64,000 nt of DNA from the NCBI RefSeq assembly GCF_947490415.1, contig NZ_CANLGX010000003.1, positions 186,001 through 250,000 of the forward strand, given 5' to 3'. Each line of letters begins with the position of its first letter. The first letter of the stretch is position 1. Made by a program: the position numbers and the translations under genes. The notes under the pieces were generated by a model. The model saw nothing but the letters and a program-made list of their open reading frames with translations, was not told where the DNA came from and ran no database searches. Below, in pieces: positions 18,110-27,510 of the stretch. The stretch comes from an uncultured Eudoraea sp. GTDB lineage: Bacteria; Bacteroidota; Bacteroidia; Flavobacteriales; Flavobacteriaceae.

Positions 18110-19260
18110 TGGCACTACAACCGACCAAGAAGAAGGTCTTATTCATTGATCGCGACGGTACGCTTATTGTGGAACCGCCCGACGAACAAACAGATAGCTT
18201 AGAAAAAATAGTATTTTATCCGGGAGTCCTTAGCTATCTAAGCAGAATAGCCAAGGAATTGGATTTTGAATTGGTCATGGTGACTAATCAGGATGGTCTT
18301 GGGTCCGAGACGTTTCCTGAAAATACATTTTGGCCAGCACATAATTTTATTCTTAAATGTTTTGAGGGCCAGGGGATAGTCTTTTCAGAAACCCACATAG
18401 ATCGAACCTTCCCACATGAAAATGCGGAGACCCGAAAACCCGGTACAGGAATGTTGAAAAAGTATTTCGCTGAAGAATATGACCTGCAAAACTCTTTTGT
18501 TATTGGCGATCGGTTAACCGATATGGAATTGGCAAAAAACTTGGGATCGAAAGGAATTTATATAAATACAAATACGTTTTTGGGAACAAATGAAATCACT
18601 GTTGAAGAAGAGGACTTAAAGGAAACAATTGTCCTGGAAACGGCAGATTGGAAGGCCATTTATGATTTTTTAAAACTGGAAAACAGAGTTGCTGAAATTT
18701 CAAGAAAAACTAAAGAAACTGATATTAGGATTAAACTTAATTTAGATGGAACGGGCATAAGTAATATTTCCACCGGTATTGTATTCTTTGATCATATGTT
18801 GGACCAACTTGCCCGGCATGGCCAGATGAACCTGGATATTAGTGTAAAGGGTGATTTAGAAGTAGATGAACACCATACCATAGAAGATACAGGGATTGCC
18901 CTGGGTGAGGTATTCCATAAAGCATTAGGAAATAAGTTGGGAATGGAACGTTATGGTTTTTGCCTGCCAATGGATGATTGTCTTGCACAGGTAGCTCTTG
19001 ATTTTGGAGGACGTAGCTGGTTAGTTTGGAAAGCTGAGTTTAAACGGGAAATGATTGGTAAGATGCCAACTGAAATGTTTTATCATTTCTTCAAATCTTT
19101 CTCTGATGGAGCAAAAGCCAATTTGAACATTAAAGCGGAAGGAACCAACGAACACCATAAGATTGAAGCTATATTTAAGGCATTTGCAAAAGCAATCAAG
19201 ATGGCGGTAAAACGCGATGTGGATAAAATGTTATTGCCAACAACAAAGGGAATGCTTTAG
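18109..19260 (+). CDS. hisB: Bifunctional histidinol-phosphatase / imidazoleglycerol-phosphate dehydratase
   Basis: 383 residues. Residues about 10-165 are a HAD phosphatase ([40 protein letters not shown]). Residues about 190-383 are IGP dehydratase, with metal-binding motifs [23 protein letters not shown] and [19 protein letters not shown]. It performs two non-consecutive steps. The HAD part lacks the Cys-rich zinc loop of the E. coli enzyme: [14 protein letters not shown] has no cysteine. A 49-base gap leads to hisH. Confidence 0.95.
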   Translation: MALQPTKKKVLFIDRDGTLIVEPPDEQTDSLEKIVFYPGVLSYLSRIAKELDFELVMVTNQDGLGSETFPENTFWPAHNFILKCFEGQGIVFSETHIDRTFPHENAETRKPGTGMLKKYFAEEYDLQNSFVIGDRLTDMELAKNLGSKGIYINTNTFLGTNEITVEEEDLKETIVLETADWKAIYDFLKLENRVAEISRKTKETDIRIKLNLDGTGISNISTGIVFFDHMLDQLARHGQMNLDISVKGDLEVDEHHTIEDTGIALGEVFHKALGNKLGMERYGFCLPMDDCLAQVALDFGGRSWLVWKAEFKREMIGKMPTEMFYHFFKSFSDGAKANLNIKAEGTNEHHKIEAIFKAFAKAIKMAVKRDVDKMLLPTTKGML

Positions 19261-19309
19261 AATCTGATTCGGAGTATCGAAATAAATAATCGCCAAAGTA
19301 TTTAAGTAC

Positions 19310-19891
19310 ATGAAATTGGTTATAGTAAATTATGGTGCTGGTAATATCCAAAGTATAAAATTTGCTTTCAAACGCCTTGGGGTTGAGGCTGTATTGAGTG
19401 ATAAAGCGGAAGAGATAATGGCGGCCGACCGAGTGATATTTCCAGGTGTTGGGGAAGCAAGTAGTGCTATGAATAAACTAAAAGCAAGTGGTTTGGACAA
19501 GATAATTCCGGAATTAAAACAGCCGGTTTTAGGCATTTGTCTGGGGATGCAGTTAATGTGCAATACTTCAGAAGAAGGCAATACATCGGGTTTAGGTATT
19601 TTTGATACCGATGTGGTCAGGTTTACTAACAGTGTTAAAGTCCCGCAAATTGGATGGAATCAAATAACAAATCTTAAATCTGCTTTATTTAAGGATGTAA
19701 TTGAAAAAGATCATATTTACCTGGTGCACAGTTATTATGCCCCAATTTGCAAAGAAACTATAGCAGTCTCAGAATATGAAATGGCATATAGTAGTGCTTT
19801 ACAGAAAGATAACTTTTATGGGGTTCAGTTTCACCCCGAAAAAAGCAGTAAAGTTGGAGCTCGGATCTTAAAAAACTTTCTGGCATTATAG
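19310..19891 (+). CDS. hisH: Imidazole glycerol phosphate synthase, glutaminase subunit
   Basis: 193 residues, class I glutamine amidotransferase. It supplies ammonia to HisF. Catalytic Cys in GICLGMQLM, oxyanion region NYGAGNIQSI, catalytic His and Glu in FHPEKSSK. Its partner hisF is four genes downstream. It ends 6 bases before the GNAT gene. Confidence 0.96.
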   Translation: MKLVIVNYGAGNIQSIKFAFKRLGVEAVLSDKAEEIMAADRVIFPGVGEASSAMNKLKASGLDKIIPELKQPVLGICLGMQLMCNTSEEGNTSGLGIFDTDVVRFTNSVKVPQIGWNQITNLKSALFKDVIEKDHIYLVHSYYAPICKETIAVSEYEMAYSSALQKDNFYGVQFHPEKSSKVGARILKNFLAL

Positions 19892-19897
19892 AGGGAA

Positions 19898-20305
19898 ATG
19901 AAAGAAGTTAGAATCAGTACAGATATACGTGAAATGGATATTGATTTGGTCCATGATTATCTTTCAAAGCAATCATACTGGGCAAAGGGGCGAGGCAAAG
20001 AAGAAGTTGTGAAATCTATGGAAAATTCCATTTGTTTTGCTGTATTTGACGGTAATGCGCAAATTGGTTTTGCGCGACTTGTTACAGATTATGTAGTGTT
20101 TGCATGGTTAATGGACGTATTTGTTATAGATGAATACAAGAACAAAGGAGTAGGCAGATTTTTGATGGATTATATTATGAATTTACCCGAGATCAAAGAA
20201 GTAAATGGGTTTGGTTTAAGAACCAGAGATGCCCATGGATTTTATATAAAATATGGGTTTCACCAAATTTCTGAACCAGAAACATGGATGCAAAAAATTA
20301 GATAA
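19898..20305 (+). CDS. GNAT-family N-acetyltransferase inside the his operon
   Basis: 135 residues. The acetyl-CoA-binding core is visible (VIDEYKNKGVGRFLMDYI, the R/Q-x-x-G-x-G/A loop being YKNKGVG), preceded by FARLVTDYVVFAWLMDVF and followed by GLRTRDAHGFYIKYGF. The substrate is unknown. It is locked into the operon: 6 bases after hisH, with its stop directly abutting the hisA ATG. It is not part of the known pathway. Confidence 0.9.
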   Translation: MKEVRISTDIREMDIDLVHDYLSKQSYWAKGRGKEEVVKSMENSICFAVFDGNAQIGFARLVTDYVVFAWLMDVFVIDEYKNKGVGRFLMDYIMNLPEIKEVNGFGLRTRDAHGFYIKYGFHQISEPETWMQKIR

Positions 20306-21082
20306 ATGAGATTAATCCCGGCAATAGATATTATAGGAGGTAAATGTGTCAGGCTCTCACAGGGAGATTACAATACAAAAAAAATTTATAGCGAAAGTCC
20401 TTTGGAAGTAGCGCTCAAATTTGAAGCTCACGGAATTCAATATATTCACCTTGTTGATCTTGATGGAGCAAAAGCAAAACATATTGTAAATCATAAGGTT
20501 TTGGAAACCATTGCCACTAACACAAATTTAAAAATTGATTTTGGAGGGGGGCTGAAGACCAATGAAGATTTGAAAATTGCCTTCGACTGCGGTGCCGGAC
20601 AAATAACCGGAGGGAGCATTGCAGTAAATGACCGTGATACCTTTCTGGGATGGATTGAAACCTATGGAGCAGAGCGAATCATCCTGGGAGCAGATGTTAA
20701 AGACGAACGTATTGCAATTACAGGATGGCAGGAAGAATCAGATAAGAAATTGATTCCATTTGCTAAAGATTACCAAAAGCAAGGGATCCGATATATCATT
20801 TGCACGGATATTAAAAAGGACGGGATGTTGGCCGGGCCGGCAATAGAATTATACAAACGGCTTCTTGAAGAAACGAGTATAAATAAGACGGTGGTAAGCA
20901 TGAGTGGTGTGGAAGATGTGAAAATTCCGGGAATAAATCTTATTGCCAGTGGTGGAATAGCGCATTTTGATGATTTACCGGCTTTGCAGGAAATTGGTTG
21001 CGAAGGTGCCATACTAGGCAAAGCCATTTACGAGAATAAGATTAGTTTAAAACAATTAGAACAATTTATATTATCAGTATGA
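20306..21082 (+). CDS. hisA: ProFAR isomerase HisA
   Basis: 258 residues, a TIM barrel. It catalyses the Amadori rearrangement of ProFAR to PRFAR. Starts [17 protein letters not shown] with the catalytic Asp in AIDI; further motifs are [30 protein letters not shown] and [11 protein letters not shown], the two phosphate-binding half-barrel repeats. Overlaps the DinB-like gene by 4 bases. Confidence 0.95.
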   Translation: MRLIPAIDIIGGKCVRLSQGDYNTKKIYSESPLEVALKFEAHGIQYIHLVDLDGAKAKHIVNHKVLETIATNTNLKIDFGGGLKTNEDLKIAFDCGAGQITGGSIAVNDRDTFLGWIETYGAERIILGADVKDERIAITGWQEESDKKLIPFAKDYQKQGIRYIICTDIKKDGMLAGPAIELYKRLLEETSINKTVVSMSGVEDVKIPGINLIASGGIAHFDDLPALQEIGCEGAILGKAIYENKISLKQLEQFILSV

Positions 21083-21600
21083 ATAATATAAGAGATGAAT
21101 GGATGTCGGAATTTTTGGAGAATTCTGTTTACAGACTAGATGAGAGTACCCGAATGAATAAAATTAGTCTGAAGTCAATTGAAGAATCTAATATTTGGAA
21201 AAAACCAAATGAATCTTCCAATAGTATTGGTAACCAAATAATTCATATATGTGGCAATATAACACAATATATAATTGCATCTTTAGGAGAACAAGATGAT
21301 CTGAGAAATAGAGATGCAGAATTTTCAATATCTGATGGTTTTACAAGAAGTGAACTAATACAAAAACTAGAGGATACCGTTCACAAAGCAAAGCTTGTAC
21401 TAGATAATTGTAGTAAAAGTCAGTTACTAAAAAAACGTGTAGTGCAGGGATATGATCTCTCGGGAATTGGAATTGTTATTCATGCTGTTGAACATTATTC
21501 CTATCATACGGGCCAAATTGCATTTTGGACAAAGCAGTTGATCAACAAGGATTTAGGATTTTATGATGGTAGAGACTTGAATATTAAAAACGAAAATTAG
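21079..21600 (+). CDS. DinB-like protein inside the his operon
   Basis: 173 residues, predicted four-helix bundle of the DinB/YfiT type (DUF1572-like). The metal-ligand pattern is plausible: [15 protein letters not shown] near residue 55 and [16 protein letters not shown] near residue 140, that is, one His then an H-x3-H pair. Such proteins bind a divalent metal and some are thiol-dependent transferases; the role here is unknown. It starts on ATGA overlapping the hisA stop and ends 3 bases before hisF, so its expression follows histidine synthesis. Confidence 0.82.
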   Translation: MNNIRDEWMSEFLENSVYRLDESTRMNKISLKSIEESNIWKKPNESSNSIGNQIIHICGNITQYIIASLGEQDDLRNRDAEFSISDGFTRSELIQKLEDTVHKAKLVLDNCSKSQLLKKRVVQGYDLSGIGIVIHAVEHYSYHTGQIAFWTKQLINKDLGFYDGRDLNIKNEN

Positions 21601-21603
21601 AGA

Positions 21604-22359
21604 ATGCTTACTAAAAGAATAATTCCTTGCCTGGATATAAAGGACGGTCGTACCGTAAAAGGCGTAAATTTTGTCGATTTGCGAGATGCCGGAGATCCGG
21701 TAGAACTTGCAAAAGTGTATGCAGATGAAGGGGCGGACGAGTTGGTATTTCTGGATATTTCCGCAACCGAGGAAAGACGAAAGACGCTTGCTGATTTGGT
21801 AAAAAGGGTAGCAGAGAAAGTTAACATCCCATTTACGGTTGGTGGAGGTATTTCTTCCGTTGAAGATGTTGATATTCTGCTTCATAATGGGGCAGATAAA
21901 GTCTCTATAAATTCTTCGGCGGTTAAAAACCCTGAATTAATTAATGAACTTGTCGCGAAATTTGGTTCTCAGTGCATCGTAGTGGCCATAGATGCAAAGC
22001 AAATAAAAGGTGAATGGAAAGTACATCTTGTAGGAGGTAAAGTACCAACTGAAATAGAGCTTTTTCAATGGGCAAAGGAAGTTGAGGAAAGAGGGGCGGG
22101 AGAAATATTGTTTACTTCGATGGACCATGATGGCACAAAAAACGGATTTGCCAATGAAACATTAGCCAGGCTATCAACAGAGCGGAACATTCCAATAATT
22201 GCATCCGGAGGGGCTGGTAACATGCAGCATTTTATTGATACTTTTAATGATGGCAAGGCCGATGCTGCATTAGCTGCTAGTGTATTTCATTTTAAGGAAA
22301 TGGAGATAAAAGATCTAAAAAAGAAATTACAGGATAATGGCATTCCTGTTAGACTATAA
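21604..22359 (+). CDS. hisF: Imidazole glycerol phosphate synthase, cyclase subunit
   Basis: 251 residues, a TIM barrel. It converts PRFAR plus ammonia to IGP and [28 protein letters not shown] (catalytic Asp in CLDI), [10 protein letters not shown], the second Asp region [14 protein letters not shown] and [11 protein letters not shown] are all HisF signatures. It pairs with HisH. Followed by hisIE after 33 bases. Confidence 0.96.
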   Translation: MLTKRIIPCLDIKDGRTVKGVNFVDLRDAGDPVELAKVYADEGADELVFLDISATEERRKTLADLVKRVAEKVNIPFTVGGGISSVEDVDILLHNGADKVSINSSAVKNPELINELVAKFGSQCIVVAIDAKQIKGEWKVHLVGGKVPTEIELFQWAKEVEERGAGEILFTSMDHDGTKNGFANETLARLSTERNIPIIASGGAGNMQHFIDTFNDGKADAALAASVFHFKEMEIKDLKKKLQDNGIPVRL

Positions 22360-22392
22360 CAATATTTTATTTGGCATTAAAAGAATTATTCT

Positions 22393-22995
22393 ATGGAAGT
22401 AGCATTTGATAAAAACAAAGATGGTCTTGTGCCGGCAATAATCCAGGACCCAACTACTAAAAATGTTTTAATGCTGGGCTACATGAACGAGGAAGCCCTT
22501 AATAAAACTATGGCAACAGGAAAAGTCACCTTTTACAGCAGAAGCAAAAAACGAATATGGCAAAAAGGGGAAGAGAGTGGTAATTTTCTGAATCTGGTTA
22601 ATGTTGAAATTGATTGTGACCACGATACACTCTTAATTTCTGCAAACCCGGTAGGACCTACTTGTCATAAGGGAAGCGATACCTGTTGGAATAAAGATAA
22701 TGTTCAGAATTTTGGTTTTCTAACCCGGCTTGAAGCCATTATTTCAGATAGAAAAGAAAATGATAGTAATGAAAAGAGTTATGTTAGTTCTTTGTTTAAA
22801 AGCGGGATAAACAAAATTGCTCAGAAAGTTGGTGAAGAAGCAGTAGAAACTATTATTGAAGCCAAGGATGACAATGAAAAGCTTTTCCTTGAAGAAAGTG
22901 CCGACTTGCTTTTTCATTACCTGATTTTGTTGCAGGCCAAAGGTCATCTTCTTAAAGATGTTGTCGACATTCTAAAAAGCAGGCATAAAATTTAA
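22393..22995 (+). CDS. hisIE: Phosphoribosyl-AMP cyclohydrolase / phosphoribosyl-ATP pyrophosphatase
   Basis: 200 residues, a fusion. The N-terminal HisI part (about 1-110) has MLGYMNEEAL, TFYSRSKKRIWQKGEESGN, the metal site DCDHDTLL and CHKGSDTCW. The C-terminal HisE part (about 115-200) has KVGEEAVETIIEAKD and EESADLLFHYLILL. It performs steps two and three of the pathway. Last gene of the operon. No clear terminator follows within the 66 bases before the next gene. Confidence 0.95.
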   Translation: MEVAFDKNKDGLVPAIIQDPTTKNVLMLGYMNEEALNKTMATGKVTFYSRSKKRIWQKGEESGNFLNLVNVEIDCDHDTLLISANPVGPTCHKGSDTCWNKDNVQNFGFLTRLEAIISDRKENDSNEKSYVSSLFKSGINKIAQKVGEEAVETIIEAKDDNEKLFLEESADLLFHYLILLQAKGHLLKDVVDILKSRHKI

Positions 22996-23061
22996 GATCC
23001 TAAACCCTTAAGTTTTCTTAAATTTAATACTGCATTTTATTAAATGTGTTATTTTTAGCTA

Positions 23062-24204
23062 ATGGCTATGAAAACAGGAAAAGGCTTTAGATTTTTAAAC
23101 TACGAAGCACCTCAGCTTACCCCTTTTGAAAAACTTTTTGAGATTTTTCAGGAACTTATTACACATACTTCAGGTGATGTGGATGAGGCCCTGGATTGGT
23201 TGCGGGAATTGGATAAGGAGTATGAACTCACAGATGAGAACTATACCATTGATGATTTTATTGAGGACCTGAAGGCAAAGGGATTCTTGCGAGAAGAATT
23301 GGAAGAGGGTGGAGGAGAAGGAAATGGTGAACCAGGTGAAGCCAGTTTGTCGATCACTGCTAAAATGGAACGAATTATTCGTCAGCGTGCTTTAGATCAA
23401 ATTTTTGGTAAGCTAAAGAGAAGCGGTGCAGGTAACCATAAGACCGGGAAATCAGGCCCTGGAGATGAGCATACCGGTGATTTCAGGGAGTATCGATACG
23501 GAGACTCTTTAGAGCATATTTCTATGACAGAAAGTTTGAAAAATGCCCAGATCAATCATGGGATGGATGGTTTTTCTCTTACGGAGGATGATCTTGTAGT
23601 AGAAGACACACATTATAAGGCGCAAATGAGCACAGTGCTAATGATAGACATTAGCCATTCTATGATTTTATACGGAGAGGATCGTATAACACCTGCCAAA
23701 AAAGTTGCCATGGCTCTGGCCGAGCTAATTACTACAAGGTATCCCAAAGATACCCTGGACATTTTGGTTTTTGGTAATGATGCCTGGCCTATTCCCATAA
23801 AGGAGCTTCCCTACCTGAAAGTAGGACCATATCATACTAATACTGTTGCCGGTTTACAGCTTGCTATGGATATGTTGAGGAGAAAAAGAAATACCAATAA
23901 ACAAATCTTTATGATTACGGATGGCAAGCCCAGTTGTCTGAGAATGCCGGATGGCACCTATTATAAAAATAGTGTTGGTCTCGACGATTTTATTGTCGAA
24001 AAATGTTACAATACAGCAAGACAGGCAAGAAAATTACATATCCCTATTACAACTTTTATGATAGCACAGGATCCATATTTAAGGCAATTCATCAGGCATT
24101 TTACAGAAGCCAATAATGGAAAGGCTTTTTTCACCGGGCTTGAAGGTTTAGGGGAAATGATTTTCGAAGATTATGAACAGAATAGAAAAAAAAGATTAAA
24201 GTAA
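23062..24204 (+). CDS. VWA-domain protein, partner of an AAA+ ATPase
   Basis: 380 residues, no signal or membrane segment, so cytoplasmic. The N-terminal ~150 residues are acidic and helical with a Gly/Glu-rich linker. Residues about 190-370 are a VWA domain with an intact MIDAS: DISHS near residue 197, and ITDGKPS near residue 288. An alternative start is the ATG at 23068. It pairs with the AAA+ gene 50 bases downstream, the arrangement of MoxR/VWA and Mg-chelatase-like BchI/BchD systems, which insert metals or remodel protein complexes. The client is unknown. Confidence 0.88.
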   Translation: MAMKTGKGFRFLNYEAPQLTPFEKLFEIFQELITHTSGDVDEALDWLRELDKEYELTDENYTIDDFIEDLKAKGFLREELEEGGGEGNGEPGEASLSITAKMERIIRQRALDQIFGKLKRSGAGNHKTGKSGPGDEHTGDFREYRYGDSLEHISMTESLKNAQINHGMDGFSLTEDDLVVEDTHYKAQMSTVLMIDISHSMILYGEDRITPAKKVAMALAELITTRYPKDTLDILVFGNDAWPIPIKELPYLKVGPYHTNTVAGLQLAMDMLRRKRNTNKQIFMITDGKPSCLRMPDGTYYKNSVGLDDFIVEKCYNTARQARKLHIPITTFMIAQDPYLRQFIRHFTEANNGKAFFTGLEGLGEMIFEDYEQNRKKRLK

Positions 24205-24254
24205 AACATTAGTATAATACTGTAATATATTGCTATATAGATAATTAAATTCTT

Positions 24255-25724
24255 ATGAAAATAGATTATAAAAACATATCCACTTTAGGAGAACTCAAGA
24301 AGGCCGCTTATCAAAGTAAGAGTATAAAGGATGAATTAAGATCAAATTTACGGGATAAAATAAGCAAAGGAGAAGAGACTTTCCACGGTATTTGGGGGTA
24401 TGAAGAATCGGTGATTCCTGAGTTAGAACGTGCAATTTTATCGCGCCATAATATAAATTTATTAGGGCTTAGAGGTCAGGCCAAAACACGTTTGGCAAGG
24501 TTGATGGTGAACTTACTGGATGAATGGATACCATTTGTTGAAGGCTCAGAGATTAATGATGATCCTCTTAAGCCTTTATCAAGGTTCAGTAGGGAACTTA
24601 TCAAGGAAAAGGGCGATAAAACGCCTGTTTCATGGTTACACCGGGAAGAACGATTTTATGAAAAACTAGCTACGCCAGATGTTACTGTAGCCGACTTAAT
24701 TGGCGATGTAGATCCTATTAAGGCTGCAAATATGAGACTTTCTTACGCAGATGACAGGGTTATTCATTTTGGCATGATTCCACGTTCTAACCGCTGCATT
24801 TTTGTTATCAATGAGCTACCGGATCTCCAGTCAAGGATTCAGGTGTCCTTATTTAATATTTTGCAGGAAGGGGATATTCAGATAAGGGGCTTTAAATTGA
24901 GATTACCTCTGGATATTCAGTTTGTTTTTACTGCTAATCCTGAAGATTACACAAACAGGGGTAGTATAGTTACACCTTTAAAGGACAGGATAGGATCTCA
25001 AATTCTTACGCATTACCCGGAAGAAATTAAAATTGCCAGAAGAATTACCGAACAAGAGGCTCAATTAGATGAGAGGCAGGCAAAATCTATTTATGTGCCA
25101 GACTTGGCGAAAGATTTACTGGAGCAGATTAGTTTTGAGGCACGCCAAAGTGAATATGTCGATTCAAAAAGTGGCGTTAGTGCTCGAACAAGTATTACGG
25201 CCTTCGAAAACCTGTTAAGCACCGCAGAGCGAAGGGCCTTGATTACAGGTGAAGATAAAACCCGGGTAAGGCTTAGTGATTTTATGGGAGTCATTCCTGC
25301 GATTACTGGCAAAATAGAACTGGTATATGAAGGCGAACAGGAGGGTGGAGATAAAGTTGCACTTATACTATTCCAAGATGCCATAAAAACCCTATTCCCT
25401 AATTATTTTCCAAAGATTGAGAAATTGGAACATAAAGATGCAGAAAGCCCTTATGATAACTTAATCAATTGGTTTTTTGAAAGCGAGGGATTGGATCTGA
25501 TGGACAATTTAACCGATAATGAATATGAAGCTACACTCAACAGTATTCCTGAGCTAAACACACTTATTAAAAGGCATCAGCCAGATATTCCCAAAGAGGA
25601 TACATTTTTTCTTAAGGAATTTCTATTGTGGGGACTTGTGGCGAATAAAAAGTTAAGTAAGCGCAGATTTCAAAAGGGGTATCAATTTAAAGACCTTTAT
25701 GGAAGTTTTATAAGTAAATTATAA
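24255..25724 (+). CDS. AAA+ ATPase of the Mg-chelatase/MoxR type
   Basis: 489 residues. Walker A LLGLRGQAKTRLAR, Walker B-like IFVINELPDL, the sensor region FTANPEDYTNRG followed by TPLKDRIGSQI (the Mg-chelatase I pattern), and a helical lid domain. Residues about 120-170 contain a long insertion. It likely works with the VWA protein upstream as a two-part remodelling machine. No cobaltochelatase or gas-vesicle partner is nearby. Ends with a strong terminator. Confidence 0.88.
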   Translation: MKIDYKNISTLGELKKAAYQSKSIKDELRSNLRDKISKGEETFHGIWGYEESVIPELERAILSRHNINLLGLRGQAKTRLARLMVNLLDEWIPFVEGSEINDDPLKPLSRFSRELIKEKGDKTPVSWLHREERFYEKLATPDVTVADLIGDVDPIKAANMRLSYADDRVIHFGMIPRSNRCIFVINELPDLQSRIQVSLFNILQEGDIQIRGFKLRLPLDIQFVFTANPEDYTNRGSIVTPLKDRIGSQILTHYPEEIKIARRITEQEAQLDERQAKSIYVPDLAKDLLEQISFEARQSEYVDSKSGVSARTSITAFENLLSTAERRALITGEDKTRVRLSDFMGVIPAITGKIELVYEGEQEGGDKVALILFQDAIKTLFPNYFPKIEKLEHKDAESPYDNLINWFFESEGLDLMDNLTDNEYEATLNSIPELNTLIKRHQPDIPKEDTFFLKEFLLWGLVANKKLSKRRFQKGYQFKDLYGSFISKL

Positions 25725-25740
25725 GCGAATATTAAATAAC

Positions 25741-25769
25741 AAAAGCCCTTTATTAAAAGGGCTTTTATC
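25741..25769 (+). terminator. Terminator after the AAA+ ATPase gene
   Basis: Perfect 10-bp stem AAAAGCCCTT with AAGGGCTTTT, 6-base loop, 17 bases after the stop codon. Confidence 0.88.
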
Positions 25770-25909
25770 TTCATAGCAATTCTTAACCCTTTCCGTATAT
25801 TCTATGGTTAAAATAAATGAGCTACTTTTTTAGAGTGACTCAATAAGGTATAATAGCGATATCATGAAGATGCATTATTATCATAGTAGCCGAAACAATC
25901 ACATTTTCC

Positions 25910-25983
25910 TTACATAACTTCAATCAAAATTTTAGAATTTTGTGATCACGTGGAAATCACGATCGCTTTTATTTGTTATGTAA
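25910..25983. repeat. Nested inverted repeats, possible structured RNA
   Basis: Outer 9-bp arms TTACATAAC (25910-25918) and GTTATGTAA (25975-25983) enclose two further hairpins: AAAATT-TTAG-AATTTT, then GTGAT...ATCAC. If transcribed it could fold as a three-way junction. No match to a named RNA family is claimed. Confidence 0.35.
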
Positions 25984-26025
25984 TCATGAGAATTACATAG
26001 TATTAAGGTTTCATTGTTTTAAATG

Positions 26026-26056
26026 AAAAGACCTTAGAAATTCATCTAAGGTCCTT
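26026..26056 (-). terminator. Terminator of the 26085-26600 gene
   Basis: 9-bp perfect stem (26030-26038 with 26045-26053), followed on the minus strand by TTTT. It lies 29 bases beyond the stop of the membrane-protein gene. Confidence 0.75.
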
Positions 26057-26084
26057 TGCATTGCCATAACATAATAGAAATTCG

Positions 26085-26600
26085 TTATTGCCAGGAATCA
26101 ATATTTTCATTAATGCTATCAAAGTTATATGGACCCACCATTACCATTCTGTGTTTAAACGTCAATATGGTCAGGAAAAGCAAGAAGAACTGCAATAGGA
26201 AAATAAATATGCCGACAGGTATAAATGCTTCTGGAATGATGTGATCCTGATATTCATAATAGCTTTGCAATATATAGGCCGTATCCATAATTTTAAACAT
26301 GTAAATAAGAAAAATTCCATACATGGCATATTCCAGATTGCGCATTTGTGGATCAGTGTATTCCCGCTCTTTAATTTTGAACCATAGCACATAAAGAAAA
26401 ATAAAATGGACTACTGCGAACAATGGAAATATATAATTGTCAAATTTGAAAAAGTAAAACTTATCGGTGTACAAGCCATAAAAATTAAAAACAATAAGAA
26501 TTGCTAATACCGCAATGGATAGTACCAAACATATCCTCCAGGAGAAAAAATTTAAAATTGCCTTCATATAAGTAGGTTGCAAGGCTTTGGGGAACCTCAT
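26085..26600 (-). CDS. Integral membrane protein of unknown function
   Basis: About 171 residues from the ATG at 26598-26600. Four hydrophobic segments: ICLVLSIAVLAILIVFNFYGLY, YIFPLFAVVHFIFLYVLWF, YAMYGIFLIYMFKIMDTAYIL and AFIPVGIFIFLLQFFLLFLTILTF. I do not recognise a family. The open frame extends to a TTG at 26660, and another frame upstream (26629-26790) also looks coding-like, so the true N-terminus is uncertain. Confidence 0.65.
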   Translation of the reverse strand: MRFPKALQPTYMKAILNFFSWRICLVLSIAVLAILIVFNFYGLYTDKFYFFKFDNYIFPLFAVVHFIFLYVLWFKIKEREYTDPQMRNLEYAMYGIFLIYMFKIMDTAYILQSYYEYQDHIIPEAFIPVGIFIFLLQFFLLFLTILTFKHRMVMVGPYNFDSINENIDSWQ

Positions 26601-26628
26601 TGGAGTTTTTAACGCAAGCCTATATTCT

Positions 26629-26790
26629 TTATTTGAAAAAATTCGATGAAGCGCAAACAATGTTGAGTAACCTCAAAAAGTTGTTGCGAAAACCATGTAG
26701 GTTTCCATTTTCTAAATACTTCATTTGATTAGGCTGATGATCTCCCAAAGTATATATCCCGGAAAAACTTAACTTTGCTGGATCTGTCAT
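26629..26790 (-). other. Candidate small ORF or frameshifted N-terminus
   Basis: A 53-codon frame beginning MTDPAKLSFSGIYTLGD and containing KYLENGNLHGFRNNFLRLL, a composition unlike random sequence. It overlaps the TTG-started extension of the membrane-protein gene in another frame. It may be a separate small protein, or the real start of that gene separated by a frameshift. Confidence 0.3.
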
Positions 26791-26827
26791 AAGACCCGAA
26801 TAATAAACAAGATGATAATAAATCAAT

Positions 26828-26857
26828 AAAAGGCGCATATTTAAAAATGCGCCTTTT
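26828..26857 (-). terminator. Terminator of the 26878-27318 gene
   Basis: 11-bp perfect stem (AAAAGGCGCAT with ATGCGCCTTTT), 8-base loop, 21 bases beyond the stop codon. T runs on both strands allow it to work in either direction. Confidence 0.8.
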
Positions 26858-26877
26858 TTAGTTGGAATAGTGTCTAT

Positions 26878-27318
26878 CTATGAAATCCAATTACGTTTCT
26901 CCGCAATGCGAGCGAATTGCACCAGGACAATACCTATAATAATAACAATTACTGGAGTAACTACGCCTTGTACAGGGCCATAAATTTCTGCGGCATTAGT
27001 CATGAAAAATGAATGTGCCATTTGCACCAGAATACCAATAAGGGATAACATCAGTACAGGTTTTGCCAACTTTCTTCTTAGCAAAAGGACAATACATCCC
27101 AAAAGGCCTCCCCATACAGCTATGGCGAATGCAGCCGTAACCCATGCCGGAGTACTCTCCATTAGTGCTAATTGATCTGGGGTGTATCCTGCTTTCATTT
27201 CATCAGTCATATAAGCCTGACCAAGATAAGCCATAACCCCCATAAGGTTCCATAATAATGCGACAATGCTCACAATCCAAAACCAGACAGGTGGTTTTTT
27301 GTTTGATTTCTCACTCAT
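26878..27318 (-). CDS. Four-helix membrane protein of unknown function
   Basis: 146 residues. A short basic N-terminus is followed by four transmembrane segments (VWFWIVSIVALLWNLMGVMAYL, AWVTAAFAIAVWGGLLGCIVLLL, PVLMLSLIGILVQMAHSFFM and VVTPVIVIIIGIVLVQFA). Similar proteins are common in Flavobacteriaceae, and I recall some being labelled sugar transporter, which the size does not support. Single gene with its own terminator. Confidence 0.8.
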   Translation of the reverse strand: MSEKSNKKPPVWFWIVSIVALLWNLMGVMAYLGQAYMTDEMKAGYTPDQLALMESTPAWVTAAFAIAVWGGLLGCIVLLLRRKLAKPVLMLSLIGILVQMAHSFFMTNAAEIYGPVQGVVTPVIVIIIGIVLVQFARIAEKRNWIS

Positions 27319-27368
27319 TTTGTTTCAGTTTAGTTTGTTTATAGTATACAAAATACAAAAAAATGTAA

Positions 27369-27411
27369 ATCCGACTTTATAAATTCTGTATAGTTCAGAC
27401 TTAGGTCGGAT
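27369..27411. repeat. Inverted repeat upstream of truA
   Basis: 7-bp arms ATCCGAC (27369-27375) and GTCGGAT (27405-27411), with an inner TCTG/CAGA pair. It lies between two divergent genes. Could be a regulator site or a small hairpin. Confidence 0.3.
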
Positions 27412-27510
27412 GCTATATGGTAAAACTGTAGAGTAACAGCATTGCACTAATAAATCCAAAGTTTTCGAAATTCCTGTCGTTAAACAGCACAATTATTTAT
27501 CTTAACACTT

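Larger units (their letters stand above)
25725..26084. other. Intergenic region with two terminators and a structured segment
   Basis: 360 bases without a convincing ORF. It holds the terminator of the AAA+ gene (25741-25769), the terminator of the convergent membrane-protein gene (26026-26056), and between them an inverted-repeat segment (25910-25983). Part of the middle may encode a small RNA, but nothing proves it. Confidence 0.6.

Noticed and set aside
20306-22359. hisA and hisF as a recent tandem duplication
   Set aside because: Both are old TIM-barrel paralogues with their own specific motifs; the similarity is ancestral.
23062-25724. AAA+/VWA pair as a MoxR-containing defence (ternary) system
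   Set aside because: No protease or third partner gene adjoins; the pair follows the his operon and ends in a terminator.
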